Source: Ruminococcus sp. (lineage in GTDB: Bacteria; Bacillota; Clostridia; Oscillospirales; Acutalibacteraceae). From it: a stretch of 64,000 bases of DNA. The position numbers were made by a program, and so were the translations under genes. The stretch is taken from contig JAFSZY010000004.1 of assembly GCA_017458845.1 (NCBI GenBank), positions 47,575-111,574 of the forward strand, read 5' to 3'. The notes under the pieces are model-generated. The model saw only the letters and a program-made list of their open reading frames with translations, did no database searches and was not told the origin of the DNA. Position 1 is the first letter of the stretch. Every line of letters begins with the position of its first letter. Positions 7,460 through 16,714 of the stretch are shown one piece after another.

Positions 7460-8569
7460 ATGAAAATAGTATTTTTAATCCCCACCCTATCCCACGGTGG
7501 AGCTGAGAAGGTCCTTGTAAACCTTGTTAATAATCTTGATAAAAACAAATATGATATAACAGTTCAAACACTTTTTGATGGCGGAGTTAACAAGCAGTAT
7601 CTAAAGCCACACATAAAAACAAAGACTGTATTCAAAAAAGTCTTTCCCGCAAATTCATACTTATTTGCGCTTTTTTCTCCAAAGTTTCTTTACAAGTGTT
7701 TTATAAAAGAGCACTACGATATTATTGTATCTTATCTTGAGGGTCCGACAGCTCGTATTGTGAGCGGTTGTACGGACGAGAACACTAAACTTGTTAGCTG
7801 GATTCATTGCAAAATGGATACCGAAAAAGCGGCTTCTGTTGGTTTCAGAAGTTTTAAAGAAGCTAAAAAGTGTTACAACAAGTTTGACTACACCGCATGT
7901 GTTTCGCAGTGGGTTAAGAACTGGTTTGTTGATACCTTTGATTTCAAAAAGCCGATTGGCGTGTTGTACAACACCATCGAGACCGATGAAATAATCACCA
8001 AGTCAAATGAATCGATAGATGACATCACCTTAGATGAAGATGTTTACAACATCATCTCTGTCGGCAAAGTGATTGCAGTCAAAGCCTTTATGAGGCTTGC
8101 TCATATACATAAAAGACTGCTCGATGATGGCATAAAGAATCATATATACATTCTCGGTGTCGGCGATGAGCAATCGAAGATTGAAAAGTATATAGCCGAA
8201 AATAATCTGACCGATACTTTTACGTTCTTAGGCTACAACACCAATCCGTACAAATATGTTAAGGCTTGTGATTTGTATGTGTGTTCATCTTTGAGCGAGG
8301 GGTTCAGTACCTCTGTAACCGAGTCATTGATTGTCAGAACGCCTGTTGTTACAACATTATGTTCAGGTATGCAGGAGATGCTCGGCGAAAATGACGAATA
8401 CGGTATTGTGACCGAGAACAATGAAGACGCGCTTTATGAAGGCGTAAAGAAAATGCTGACAACGCCTAATATGCTTGAGGATTACTCGCAAAAGACACTT
8501 GAGCGAGGCAAATACTTCAGCACAGAAAAGACTACGAAAGCAGTAGAGGATATGCTGTTAAATCTATGA
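7460..8569 (+). CDS. Family 4 glycosyltransferase
   Basis: The 369-residue GT-B enzyme opens with IPTLSHGGAEKVLVNL, the GGAE acceptor/donor loop of GT4 proteins. Its C-terminal half contains YNIISVGKV and SSLSEGFSTSVTESL with the E-x7-E-like motif. It is cytoplasmic or membrane-associated and transfers an unknown sugar during repeat-unit assembly. It starts 6 bp after the EpsG-like gene. Confidence 0.9.
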   Translation: MKIVFLIPTLSHGGAEKVLVNLVNNLDKNKYDITVQTLFDGGVNKQYLKPHIKTKTVFKKVFPANSYLFALFSPKFLYKCFIKEHYDIIVSYLEGPTARIVSGCTDENTKLVSWIHCKMDTEKAASVGFRSFKEAKKCYNKFDYTACVSQWVKNWFVDTFDFKKPIGVLYNTIETDEIITKSNESIDDITLDEDVYNIISVGKVIAVKAFMRLAHIHKRLLDDGIKNHIYILGVGDEQSKIEKYIAENNLTDTFTFLGYNTNPYKYVKACDLYVCSSLSEGFSTSVTESLIVRTPVVTTLCSGMQEMLGENDEYGIVTENNEDALYEGVKKMLTTPNMLEDYSQKTLERGKYFSTEKTTKAVEDMLLNL

Positions 8570-8579
8570 GGAGGAAGTT

Positions 8580-9773
8580 ATGAAACACGGATTTTATTTC
8601 AGATTTTACCGAATGTTTCATAATGAAGCTCTATGTTCCTTTTTGGCGAGCTTGGCTTACTTTTTGTATTGTGTGAAGTTTTTCATCAAGAAGGTGCTTC
8701 GCAAGAAAGTAAAGTCAACTATGACTGCAGATGAAGCCCGCAGGATAATTGATGAAGTTTATCCAAAGCCAGAGTCAAATCCGGAGTACAAGAATCCTGA
8801 AATTGATGAAAACCTTGATTTATCTATTGTTATTCCTGTTTACAACTATGCCGACATTCTTGAGGACAATATCAACTCGATTCTGAATCAAAAGACTGAT
8901 TACAAGTTTGAGGCGATATTTGTTGACGATGGCTCAACGGACGGTGCGCAGGATATTCTCAGAAAATACGAGAATCATCCGAATGTTAAGCTGATTTTTC
9001 AACAAAACGGTGGTATAGGCGCAGCGCGAAATACAGGTATCAACCACGCAAACGGCAAGTATCTGATGTTTGTTGACTGCGATGATATCGTTCATGATGA
9101 TATAGTTGAAACGCTTATGAGCAAAGCCTATGAGCAGGATTTGGATATGATAGTTGCCGCTCACAATCTTGTGAAGGAAAAGAACGGCGAGGTTTATGAG
9201 ATTGTGCCGAATGTCTACCCTCAGAAGAATCTTATCGGATTCAAAAACGGCGATGAGATTATGAATCTCCCTGGACTTCCGTGGGCAAAGGTATATAAGC
9301 GTGAGATTTGGAATGATGTGAGATTTTTTCCGGGGTATTGGTATGAGGATACAATCGTCCATCCATTGATATTTACTCAAGTTAAATCCTATTCATATAT
9401 TCCTAAAGTAGTATATGAATACAAATGGTATGAGAAGAATTTTTCACATACACAGAATGATTCAAAGAGAATAAGGACAATCGAAAGATACTGGATTTTA
9501 GAGGAAATCCTTGCACAGTATGAAAAATTGAACTTTGCAAAAGACGCTAAGTTTTATACGTTGTTGTTAAGACACTATTCGTCCTACTATTATCCATTCA
9601 TAAAAGGTCTTGACAGCAAAGTCGTTGAAGCACTCTTTGTGCTTGCAAAAGAAGAAATAGATAAGTATAAACCAAAAGAAAAAGTTAAGCTGCCATATGT
9701 TTTGAAATATGTTGATAAAGCGTTTGCTGAGAATGATATGTCGCTATGGCAGATTTCAAGTTGTTATCAATAA
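8580..9773 (+). CDS. Family 2 glycosyltransferase with membrane-anchoring N-terminus
   Basis: The 397-residue protein begins with an aromatic and basic amphipathic stretch (residues 5-45) that probably attaches it to the membrane. The GT-A domain follows: LDLSIVIPVYNYADILEDN near residue 80, FVDDGSTDGA and FVDCDD. GGAGGAAG sits directly upstream of the ATG. A C-terminal 130 residues beyond the catalytic core may bind acceptor. The substrate is unknown. Confidence 0.9.
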   Translation: MKHGFYFRFYRMFHNEALCSFLASLAYFLYCVKFFIKKVLRKKVKSTMTADEARRIIDEVYPKPESNPEYKNPEIDENLDLSIVIPVYNYADILEDNINSILNQKTDYKFEAIFVDDGSTDGAQDILRKYENHPNVKLIFQQNGGIGAARNTGINHANGKYLMFVDCDDIVHDDIVETLMSKAYEQDLDMIVAAHNLVKEKNGEVYEIVPNVYPQKNLIGFKNGDEIMNLPGLPWAKVYKREIWNDVRFFPGYWYEDTIVHPLIFTQVKSYSYIPKVVYEYKWYEKNFSHTQNDSKRIRTIERYWILEEILAQYEKLNFAKDAKFYTLLLRHYSSYYYPFIKGLDSKVVEALFVLAKEEIDKYKPKEKVKLPYVLKYVDKAFAENDMSLWQISSCYQ

Positions 9774-9791
9774 AGATGAGAGGTGAGTATT

Positions 9792-10997
9792 ATGAATATT
9801 TTAGTTATTTCAGGATACTCCCCGGATTTTAATTCGTCTGCAAATCTTAGTCATAATGCTTTTATCGAAGGTTTTATAAAGCTTGGGTATGATGTAGATA
9901 TATTGTGCCACGATTTTATGGGCAAAAGCAGTGAAGATATTCCCAAGTTCAAAAATGTATATACATATGACGGAATATCTTTATATGAAAAGCTTGCGCC
10001 TCAAAGAACCACGGATTCAAGTGCATCAGCATCTTCTGCACAAGATAACAACAGTACATCAAAAGTAGGTCTTAAACAAAGAATTCTTGGAAAAGCAAAA
10101 AAAGCTGTGCGTTCTATGTATGGGGTATATAACCCCTCAATTGTGTGGTATTATCGCACAAAGAAATTTCGGGTAAACACAAAATATGATTATGTGGTTT
10201 CAATGGGTTATCCTCATGTCAGCCACAAGGTTGCCGCTTATTTAATAAAGCATAATAAAGTAATTGCTACTAAGTGGATACAGCTTTGGGAAGATCCGTG
10301 GTATTATTCATTGGAACTTAGAGGAGAAAACCAAAAAGTAAAAAGAGCTGAATATATGTTGCTGGATGCCGGACAAGAAATAGTTTATGTCAGTCCAATT
10401 ACGCTTAAAAACCAACAACGAATTTTTGAACGTGATAAAGATAAGATGCGTTGGTGCCCATTAGCAGCTTACTATCAATATGAAACAATAGATTATTCAA
10501 ATGTCAATGTAAATCAGTACGGATATTTCGGGGATTATCTTCCTTATATTCGTAATCTTGAACCATTCTATAATGTAGCAGTAAAGTGTAATCTAAATGT
10601 TGATATTTGCGGTTCACCGTCTGATTTGTTACCAAGCAAGAATAATGTAAAGATATATCCCAGACTACCGCTAGGAGAGCTTAAGGAATATGAAGATAAA
10701 GCGAGTGTTGTAATTTGCTTATTCAACCTTGGTGGCGGTCAAATACCGGGCAAGATATATCAGCTTGCCGCTACAAATAAAACTATCCTTGCGATATTAG
10801 ACGGTCCCGAGGATGAACAAAAGATAATCAGAGACTACTTTGAAAAATACAACCGTTTTGTATTCTGCCAGAATAACGAGCAGTCTATTTCAGAAGCGAT
10901 TGACAGAATCGAGAACAACGATTTAGGCGGTATTTCAAACGAGCCTATTGACGATTTCTCGGTTGATAAGATTGCGAAAATGTTATTGGGAGAATAG
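9792..10997 (+). CDS. Probable GT-B glycosyltransferase
   Basis: The N-terminus MNILVISGYSPDFNSSANLS looks like the first Rossmann strand and glycine loop of GT-B enzymes. The C-terminal GKIYQLAATNKTILAILDGP segment matches donor-binding domains of GT4-like proteins. Between them is a Ser/Ala-rich, low-complexity insert (residues about 75-90). The ATG at 9792 follows AGAGGTGAG, so it is preferred to the GTG at 9783. No close family is recognised and the E-x7-E motif is not clear. Role inferred from fold-like signals and context. Confidence 0.65.
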   Translation: MNILVISGYSPDFNSSANLSHNAFIEGFIKLGYDVDILCHDFMGKSSEDIPKFKNVYTYDGISLYEKLAPQRTTDSSASASSAQDNNSTSKVGLKQRILGKAKKAVRSMYGVYNPSIVWYYRTKKFRVNTKYDYVVSMGYPHVSHKVAAYLIKHNKVIATKWIQLWEDPWYYSLELRGENQKVKRAEYMLLDAGQEIVYVSPITLKNQQRIFERDKDKMRWCPLAAYYQYETIDYSNVNVNQYGYFGDYLPYIRNLEPFYNVAVKCNLNVDICGSPSDLLPSKNNVKIYPRLPLGELKEYEDKASVVICLFNLGGGQIPGKIYQLAATNKTILAILDGPEDEQKIIRDYFEKYNRFVFCQNNEQSISEAIDRIENNDLGGISNEPIDDFSVDKIAKMLLGE

Positions 10998-11042
10998 CTT
11001 TAGAAACAGAAAAGTGACAATAAAGAATATAGGGGTATATTT

Positions 11043-12011
11043 ATGAACGATAAATGTTTTGATAACGCAATAAAATGGATACACAACAATACCGCATGTA
11101 ACAATGGAGGAATAGTCGTAACAGACAAACAGCGTCAGTTATATCCGGAAGTAACCGGTTATTATATTCCATCTCTTCTAAATTATGGAGAAAAAGAATT
11201 AGCTATATCTTTTGCAAAGTATCTTTGTGAAACACAGAAAGAAGACGGATCATGGTATGACTCATTAGGCAACAATCCTTTCATTTTTGACACAGGTCAG
11301 ATTTTAAAAGGGTTAGTAGCTATCAGGAATATTTTGCCGGAAGTTGACGAGCACATTATCAAAGGAATTAACTGGATGTTCTCAAATATGAATTCAGACG
11401 GCAGACTTGTGCAACCTAATGATGAAATGTGGGGCAAAGACAAAAGTATTTGTAATGAGCTTATACATATATATACTCTTTCACCTATATTAGAAGCAGC
11501 AAAAGTTTTTAATAAGCCGGAGTGGGAAGCAAAGGTTAATAAAATACTCGATTATTATATTGATAATTATCGTGATATGATTGTAAATTATTCTATGTTT
11601 TCGCATTTTTATGCTTATGTGATAGAAGGATTAATTGATTGCGGTCGTGAGAGTTTAGCTCGTGAAGCAATGACCGATTTTTGTAAATATGTAAGTGGAA
11701 ATGGAGCTGTATGCGCTTATAATGATGTTAAGTGGGTTTGTTCTACTGCTTGTTTTCAGTTTGCTATTATTTGGTACAAGCTTAAAGAGAAAGAAAAAGC
11801 AGACTTGACTTATCAATTTGCATGTTCTCTTCAGAATCCGTCCGGAGGCTGGTACGGAAGCTATGCTGATTCGAAATTTAAAGTTTTTACAAACAGAATT
11901 AAAGCTAAGCTCAAGCTAACAAGAGGAATGTATTTAGTAAATGAGGAAATCAGTTGGGCAGTTAAGTTCTATTTGGATGCTAAGTATTTAAAAGATAATT
12001 ATAGTGTTTAA
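11043..12011 (+). CDS. Alpha/alpha-toroid protein, terpene cyclase/prenyltransferase-like
   Basis: The 322-residue protein has no signal peptide. It repeats the QxxDGSW-like signature of alpha/alpha toroids: CETQKEDGSWYDS near residue 74, MNSDGRL near 117 and LQNPSGGWYGS near 268. These resemble the QW motifs of squalene cyclases and prenyltransferase beta subunits, but the catalytic aspartate-rich motifs of true cyclases are not evident. AGGGG lies about 8 bp before the ATG. Placed between two glycosyltransferase genes, it may act on or bind glycan or polyprenyl carriers. Its function is unknown. Confidence 0.6.
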   Translation: MNDKCFDNAIKWIHNNTACNNGGIVVTDKQRQLYPEVTGYYIPSLLNYGEKELAISFAKYLCETQKEDGSWYDSLGNNPFIFDTGQILKGLVAIRNILPEVDEHIIKGINWMFSNMNSDGRLVQPNDEMWGKDKSICNELIHIYTLSPILEAAKVFNKPEWEAKVNKILDYYIDNYRDMIVNYSMFSHFYAYVIEGLIDCGRESLAREAMTDFCKYVSGNGAVCAYNDVKWVCSTACFQFAIIWYKLKEKEKADLTYQFACSLQNPSGGWYGSYADSKFKVFTNRIKAKLKLTRGMYLVNEEISWAVKFYLDAKYLKDNYSV

Positions 12012-12029
12012 TGGTATTTTGAGGAAATA

Positions 12030-13004
12030 ATGGATTTAATTAGTATTATCGTTCCTATTTATAAAGTTGAAAAGTATTTAAATCGTTGTGTTGAGAGTAT
12101 TGTTCAACAGACATACAGTAATCTTGAAATAATACTGGTTGATGATGGTTCTCCGGATAATTGTCCTAAAATCTGTGACGATTGGGTACAAAAGGATAAT
12201 AGGATAAAGGTGGTTCATAAGAAAAACGGTGGTCTTTCCGATGCTCGAAATGCGGGAATAGCTATTGCTACAGGTAACTTTATTGGGTTTATCGATTCTG
12301 ATGATTGGATTGCACCGGAGATGTACGAGAGATTATTAAACTCGATTCATAAAGATGAGACTGATATTGCCGCTTGTACGGTAGAAATGACTTGGGAAGA
12401 CAATAAAGAAAAGAATAAACTTTTAACTGTTAAAGAAAATGTTGTTTTAAGTCAGATTGAAGCTCAGGAAACATTATTAAATGAAGATAAGTTAAAGCAT
12501 CCGGTATGGTATAAACTGTATAAACGAGAAACAATTGATGGTTTATTGTTTGAAAAAGGGAAATACCATGAAGATGTTTTTTGGACATATAAAGCTATTG
12601 GCAACGCAGATAGTATTAGCATAATAGATTTTGTTGGATATTTTTACTTCCAAAGAAATGATAGTATCATGGGTCATGATTATTCAATTGACTGGATTGA
12701 TTATGTAGATGCTATTTGTGAAAGACAGGAGTATTTTGAAACTAAATATCCTGAATTAGAAACAAGGGCGAGGCTGTATATTAATCAAAACTGTATATAT
12801 CATACGCAAATGACATACAAGCATTTATCAGGCGAGAAGAAGAAAACTATGCTTGATTATATGCGTAAAGTTAACAAAAAGTATAAAGTGCATTTTAAAG
12901 ATTACTCAAGCGTAAGTTTATCCCAAGGAGTATTTATTGCTATGTCAAGAGTATCACTAAAATATACAGCTCTTCTAAAGAATCTTTTCGGAATTGGCAT
13001 TTAG
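12030..13004 (+). CDS. Family 2 glycosyltransferase
   Basis: This 324-residue enzyme shows SIIVPIYKVEKYLNRCVESI, then VDDGSPDNCPKICDDW, NGGLSDARNAG and FIDSDDW in the classical GT2 order. It closely parallels the GT2 gene at 20023, suggesting duplication within the locus. GAGG is upstream of the ATG. Donor and acceptor are unknown. Confidence 0.92.
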   Translation: MDLISIIVPIYKVEKYLNRCVESIVQQTYSNLEIILVDDGSPDNCPKICDDWVQKDNRIKVVHKKNGGLSDARNAGIAIATGNFIGFIDSDDWIAPEMYERLLNSIHKDETDIAACTVEMTWEDNKEKNKLLTVKENVVLSQIEAQETLLNEDKLKHPVWYKLYKRETIDGLLFEKGKYHEDVFWTYKAIGNADSISIIDFVGYFYFQRNDSIMGHDYSIDWIDYVDAICERQEYFETKYPELETRARLYINQNCIYHTQMTYKHLSGEKKKTMLDYMRKVNKKYKVHFKDYSSVSLSQGVFIAMSRVSLKYTALLKNLFGIGI

Positions 13005-13033
13005 TTTTTCATTCACTAAAAGTAGGTTTATAA

Positions 13034-14128
13034 ATGAAAAAAGTAATGGTAGTATTCGGCACGCGACCTGAGGCAATAAAAATGTGTCCCCTCGTCAACG
13101 AGCTGAAAAGCAGAGAAAATTTAATAACAAAGGTCTGTGTGACAGGTCAGCACCGTCAGATGCTCGATATGGTCCTCGACGTATTCAATGTTGTGCCCGA
13201 CTACGACCTCAGCATAATGAAGGACAAGCAGACACTTTTCGATATCACAACAAACATCTTGAACAGAATCAGAGAAGTGCTTGAGACAGAAAAGCCTGAT
13301 GTTGTTCTTGTTCACGGCGATACTTCAACCACATTTGTAACAGCGCTTGCCTGCTATTACTTGCAGATACCCGTAGGTCACGTTGAGGCTGGACTTCGTA
13401 CATACAACATCTATTCTCCTTATCCAGAGGAGTTCAATCGTGAGGCAGTTGGAATAATCAGCAGTTACAATTTTGCTCCGACCGAGATTTCAAAGCAGAA
13501 TCTCATTCGTGAGGGCAAGAATCCCAATACTGTTTACGTAACGGGAAATACAGTTATTGATGCGCTTAAAACAACAGTAAGAGAGGATTATACTCATCCG
13601 GAGCTCGAATGGGCAAAGGACAGCAGATTGATTATGTTGACAGCTCACCGCAGAGAAAATCTCGGCGAGCCGATGCACAGGATGTTCAGAGCAATTCGCA
13701 GAATTGTTGAGGAAACTCCCGATGTCAAGGTGATTTACCCGATACATATGAACCCTGTTGTTCGCAAGGCAGCGGATGATGAACTGAAGAACAACGATAG
13801 AATTCGCCTGATCGAGCCGCTTGATGTGCTTGATTTCCATAACTTTATGGCGCACAGCTACTTGATTCTTACAGACAGCGGTGGCATTCAAGAAGAAGCC
13901 CCCTCACTCGGCAAGCCTGTCCTTGTTATGCGTGATACAACCGAGCGCCCCGAGGGCATAGAGGCTGGAACATTGAAGCTCGTCGGAACAGACGAGGAAG
14001 TAATATACAGCGAGTTCAAGAAGCTACTGACAGATAAAGAAGAATACGAAAAAATGAGCAAAGCCTCAAACCCCTACGGTGACGGCTTCGCCTGTAAAAG
14101 AATTGCGGATATTTTGCAAAGTGAGTAA
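13034..14128 (+). CDS. wecB: UDP-N-acetylglucosamine 2-epimerase (non-hydrolysing)
   Basis: The enzyme interconverts UDP-GlcNAc and UDP-ManNAc in the cytoplasm. The 364-residue length fits. Motifs visible are VVFGTRPEAIK at the N-terminus, VHGDTSTT near residue 95, HVEAGLRT near 117, the EEFNR catalytic-region block, LTAHRREN near 205 and DSGGIQEEAP near 280. The gene is noticeably richer in G+C than its neighbours. No ManNAc dehydrogenase is adjacent, so ManNAc itself is the likely product used by a glycosyltransferase here. Confidence 0.95.
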   Translation: MKKVMVVFGTRPEAIKMCPLVNELKSRENLITKVCVTGQHRQMLDMVLDVFNVVPDYDLSIMKDKQTLFDITTNILNRIREVLETEKPDVVLVHGDTSTTFVTALACYYLQIPVGHVEAGLRTYNIYSPYPEEFNREAVGIISSYNFAPTEISKQNLIREGKNPNTVYVTGNTVIDALKTTVREDYTHPELEWAKDSRLIMLTAHRRENLGEPMHRMFRAIRRIVEETPDVKVIYPIHMNPVVRKAADDELKNNDRIRLIEPLDVLDFHNFMAHSYLILTDSGGIQEEAPSLGKPVLVMRDTTERPEGIEAGTLKLVGTDEEVIYSEFKKLLTDKEEYEKMSKASNPYGDGFACKRIADILQSE

Positions 14129-14145
14129 TTATATAAAACGAAAAT

Positions 14146-15252
14146 TTGTTCGAGGGGGGGGTAAATCAGCTCTCGAATGAATATGAAAAAAAACCTAAAG
14201 TTAAGAATAGCATTATTTTACCTTTACAGTCGTGGAGAGGGCTATTTATTCTAATGATATTTATTCTTCATGTATGTCCGGATTTGTGTCCGTTTTTAGC
14301 GGGGGGGAATGAATGTATATCTTTTTTTGTAATCTTATCGGGTTTTTGCTTATCTCTATCAGATAGAGATTATAGTTGTTCAGCCAAAGGTATAATTAAA
14401 TATTCATCAAAAAGAATTATGAAATTCTATCCTTTATATGCCTTTGTTTTATTTTGCTTTGTCGCTGAAAACATATTGGGAATTGTAATCAGTAAGGATT
14501 ATGGAAAGATTATCCCGTTTTCTATTCATCTGATAGTAAACCTATTATTGCTTCAAGCGTTTGTTCCGTCTCAGTTTTTCAGTTTCCAATTAAATGGTCC
14601 CTCATGGTACCTGTCTGCTACTTCGTTTTTTTATATTGTTTTTATTCCAGTTATTACTTTTATAAAAAAGAGAATAAGATACTTAGTATTTGTATTTATT
14701 TCCTTGATTATACTTCATATTTGTATTGTTATTTTGTTACAAGGAGTAAAGAATTTCTATTTTTGGACATATTATTTCCCGCCTTTCAGAGGATTGGAAT
14801 TCTGTATGGGAATATGTTTAGGGCTGTTTTTTAAGAAATATAGAAATACAAACAAAACTATAGTTTGGTTTACTGTATTTGAGTCTATAGTTTTATTACT
14901 ATTTGTTGTTAATAGATTTTTCTTAAAGTACACAAGTTTATATTCAAGTATTGAACGATATTATAGTATTATTGCGATAGTAGTAGCATCATTGATTATT
15001 TATGTTTTTGCTTTTAGTAGAGGTATTATTTCAAAAATACTGTCGAACAAGTTGTTTGTTTATATTGGAAATATTAGTTTTGAGATTTATATAGTTCATG
15101 CTTTAGCGTTTGAAATATATTTTGTTTTGTTTAGAGATCATACTAATATATACGTAAAAACAATAATAGTTTTAGTTTTTACACTAATAATTGTTTTTGG
15201 ATATAGATTAGTTGTGAGATTTATTCAGAATCGTCGGAGAAGCCCAATCTAG
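14146..15252 (+). CDS. Acyltransferase 3 family O-acetyltransferase, start uncertain and tract-rich
   Basis: This is a polytopic membrane protein of about 368 residues with around ten hydrophobic segments. The family signature is SWRGLFILMIFILH followed by FFVILSGF, as in integral-membrane O-acyltransferases that acetylate surface glycans. The only in-frame early start is a TTG at 14146 without a ribosome site. A G8 tract (14154-14161) that could serve as the ribosome site is followed by ATG codons at 14177 and 14183 that are out of frame by one base across an A8 run. A further G7 run lies at 14301-14307. Slippage in these tracts would switch the frame, so phase variation or transcriptional slippage is possible. 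Confidence 0.8.
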   Translation: MFEGGVNQLSNEYEKKPKVKNSIILPLQSWRGLFILMIFILHVCPDLCPFLAGGNECISFFVILSGFCLSLSDRDYSCSAKGIIKYSSKRIMKFYPLYAFVLFCFVAENILGIVISKDYGKIIPFSIHLIVNLLLLQAFVPSQFFSFQLNGPSWYLSATSFFYIVFIPVITFIKKRIRYLVFVFISLIILHICIVILLQGVKNFYFWTYYFPPFRGLEFCMGICLGLFFKKYRNTNKTIVWFTVFESIVLLLFVVNRFFLKYTSLYSSIERYYSIIAIVVASLIIYVFAFSRGIISKILSNKLFVYIGNISFEIYIVHALAFEIYFVLFRDHTNIYVKTIIVLVFTLIIVFGYRLVVRFIQNRRRSPI

Positions 15253-15294
15253 ATGGTGCTTAGTTATAGATAATGGTGTTGGAGATGAAATAAT

Positions 15295-16122
15295 TTGAAG
15301 AATGATTTAAACAGTCTTGTTTCAATAGTTTTGCCCATATATAACGGTGAAAAGTTTATGAGGCAGAGCATAGAAAGCGTTATCAACCAGACTTACAAAA
15401 ACTGGGAGCTAATCATAATTGACGATTGTTCTTCGGATAATACACCTATAATCGCTAATGAATATGTTGAGAAAGACAATCGAATCAGGTATTACCGTAA
15501 CGAAACTAATCTAAAGCTCCCGAGAGGACTTAACCGAGGATTTTCGCTTTCAAAAGGAAAATATTTAACTTGGACATCTGACGATAATATGTATCTTCCT
15601 AATGCGTTAGAAGTTATGCTAAACACACTTATTGAGAATAAAGTTGAGTTAGTCTATGCTAGTTATGATATTATTGATGAGAACGATAAGATAATCGGAG
15701 AAACAATAGCTCCAGAAGATTCAAAGAGAGCAATTCTTGCGTGGAATTGTGTCGGTGCATGTTTCTTATATACTAGAAAGGTTTATGAGGAAATTGGAGA
15801 GTATAACCCGGATTTGTTTTTGGTCGAAGATTATGAGTTTTGGATTCGAGTTTGCAGCAAGTTTGAAGGTATAGCAATAAAGGAAAAACTATATAAGTAT
15901 CGATCGCATTCTAACAATCTATCATCTACTGCGAGAGAAGGAAAGATAAGAAGATTGGGTAAAGAAATGCTAGAAAACAATATATATAGATTTGGTAGAC
16001 TGGATTTGAAACAAAAACAAAACTATTATGCACAACTTAGCAAACTTTGTGATGATAAAAAAGAACAGAAGAAATATAAAAGAGTGCTAGTGCTCTATAG
16101 AGTGTTAGCAAAGATAATTTAG
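15295..16122 (+). CDS. Family 2 glycosyltransferase
   Basis: The 275-residue protein has SIVLPIYNGEKFMRQSIESV, IDDCSSDNT and LTWTSDDN, the GT2 catalytic series. Its ED region is LVEDYEFWIR. The start is a TTG at 15295 with GGAG about 10 bp upstream; no in-frame ATG lies nearby. The C-terminus is lysine-rich and perhaps membrane-contacting. Substrate unknown. Confidence 0.9.
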   Translation: MKNDLNSLVSIVLPIYNGEKFMRQSIESVINQTYKNWELIIIDDCSSDNTPIIANEYVEKDNRIRYYRNETNLKLPRGLNRGFSLSKGKYLTWTSDDNMYLPNALEVMLNTLIENKVELVYASYDIIDENDKIIGETIAPEDSKRAILAWNCVGACFLYTRKVYEEIGEYNPDLFLVEDYEFWIRVCSKFEGIAIKEKLYKYRSHSNNLSSTAREGKIRRLGKEMLENNIYRFGRLDLKQKQNYYAQLSKLCDDKKEQKKYKRVLVLYRVLAKII

Positions 16123-16151
16123 ATAAAAGTATTTATGAGTGTGAATTATTT

Positions 16152-16703
16152 ATGATAAATGATAAAAAAGAACTCAAAAATTATATTTGCCTTGATAATG
16201 GCTTCTTTAAAAAAGACAAGTTTTTAGTGAAATATATGAAACGTATTCACGAGCCGCAGAGTTATATCAACAAATACTTGTTTTATCTGCGTAAACAAGA
16301 GTACTATATGAATACGGCGGGAAAAAACAAGATTAAAGCTGTTTTAGGATTGCTTTATGAAAGGAAAAAACACAACTTAGGAATAAAAATAGGTTTTAAT
16401 ATACCACCAAATAGTTTTCAAGAAGGATTAACTATTTTTCATACAGGTTGTATAGCTGTTAATACAGATGCAAGAATAGGAAAGAATTGTAGACTTCACG
16501 GTAATAATTGTATAGGCAATAATGCAAAAATCAACAAAAGCCCGACAATAGGTAACAATGTTGATATTGGTTTCGGAGCTGTTGTTATTGGTGATATCAC
16601 AATAGCTGACAATATAAAAATAGGGGCAAATGCCGTAGTAAATAAATCTTTTACCGAACCCGGAATTACGATTGCCGGCGTTCCTGCGAAAAGGGTAAAA
16701 TAA
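16152..16703 (+). CDS. Serine-acetyltransferase-like hexapeptide O-acetyltransferase
   Basis: The 183-residue protein carries left-handed beta-helix repeats from about residue 95 (TGCIAVNTDARIGKNCRLHG, then IGNNVDIGFGAVVIGDITIA) and ends in AGVPAKRVK, as CysE-like and surface glycan acetyltransferases do. The His in NCRLHG and the HTG segment correspond to the active-site region. Sitting inside the EPS locus just before a pyruvyl transferase gene, it most likely acetylates a sugar rather than serine. Confidence 0.85.
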   Translation: MINDKKELKNYICLDNGFFKKDKFLVKYMKRIHEPQSYINKYLFYLRKQEYYMNTAGKNKIKAVLGLLYERKKHNLGIKIGFNIPPNSFQEGLTIFHTGCIAVNTDARIGKNCRLHGNNCIGNNAKINKSPTIGNNVDIGFGAVVIGDITIADNIKIGANAVVNKSFTEPGITIAGVPAKRVK

Positions 16704-16714
16704 TCGGAGAAGTA

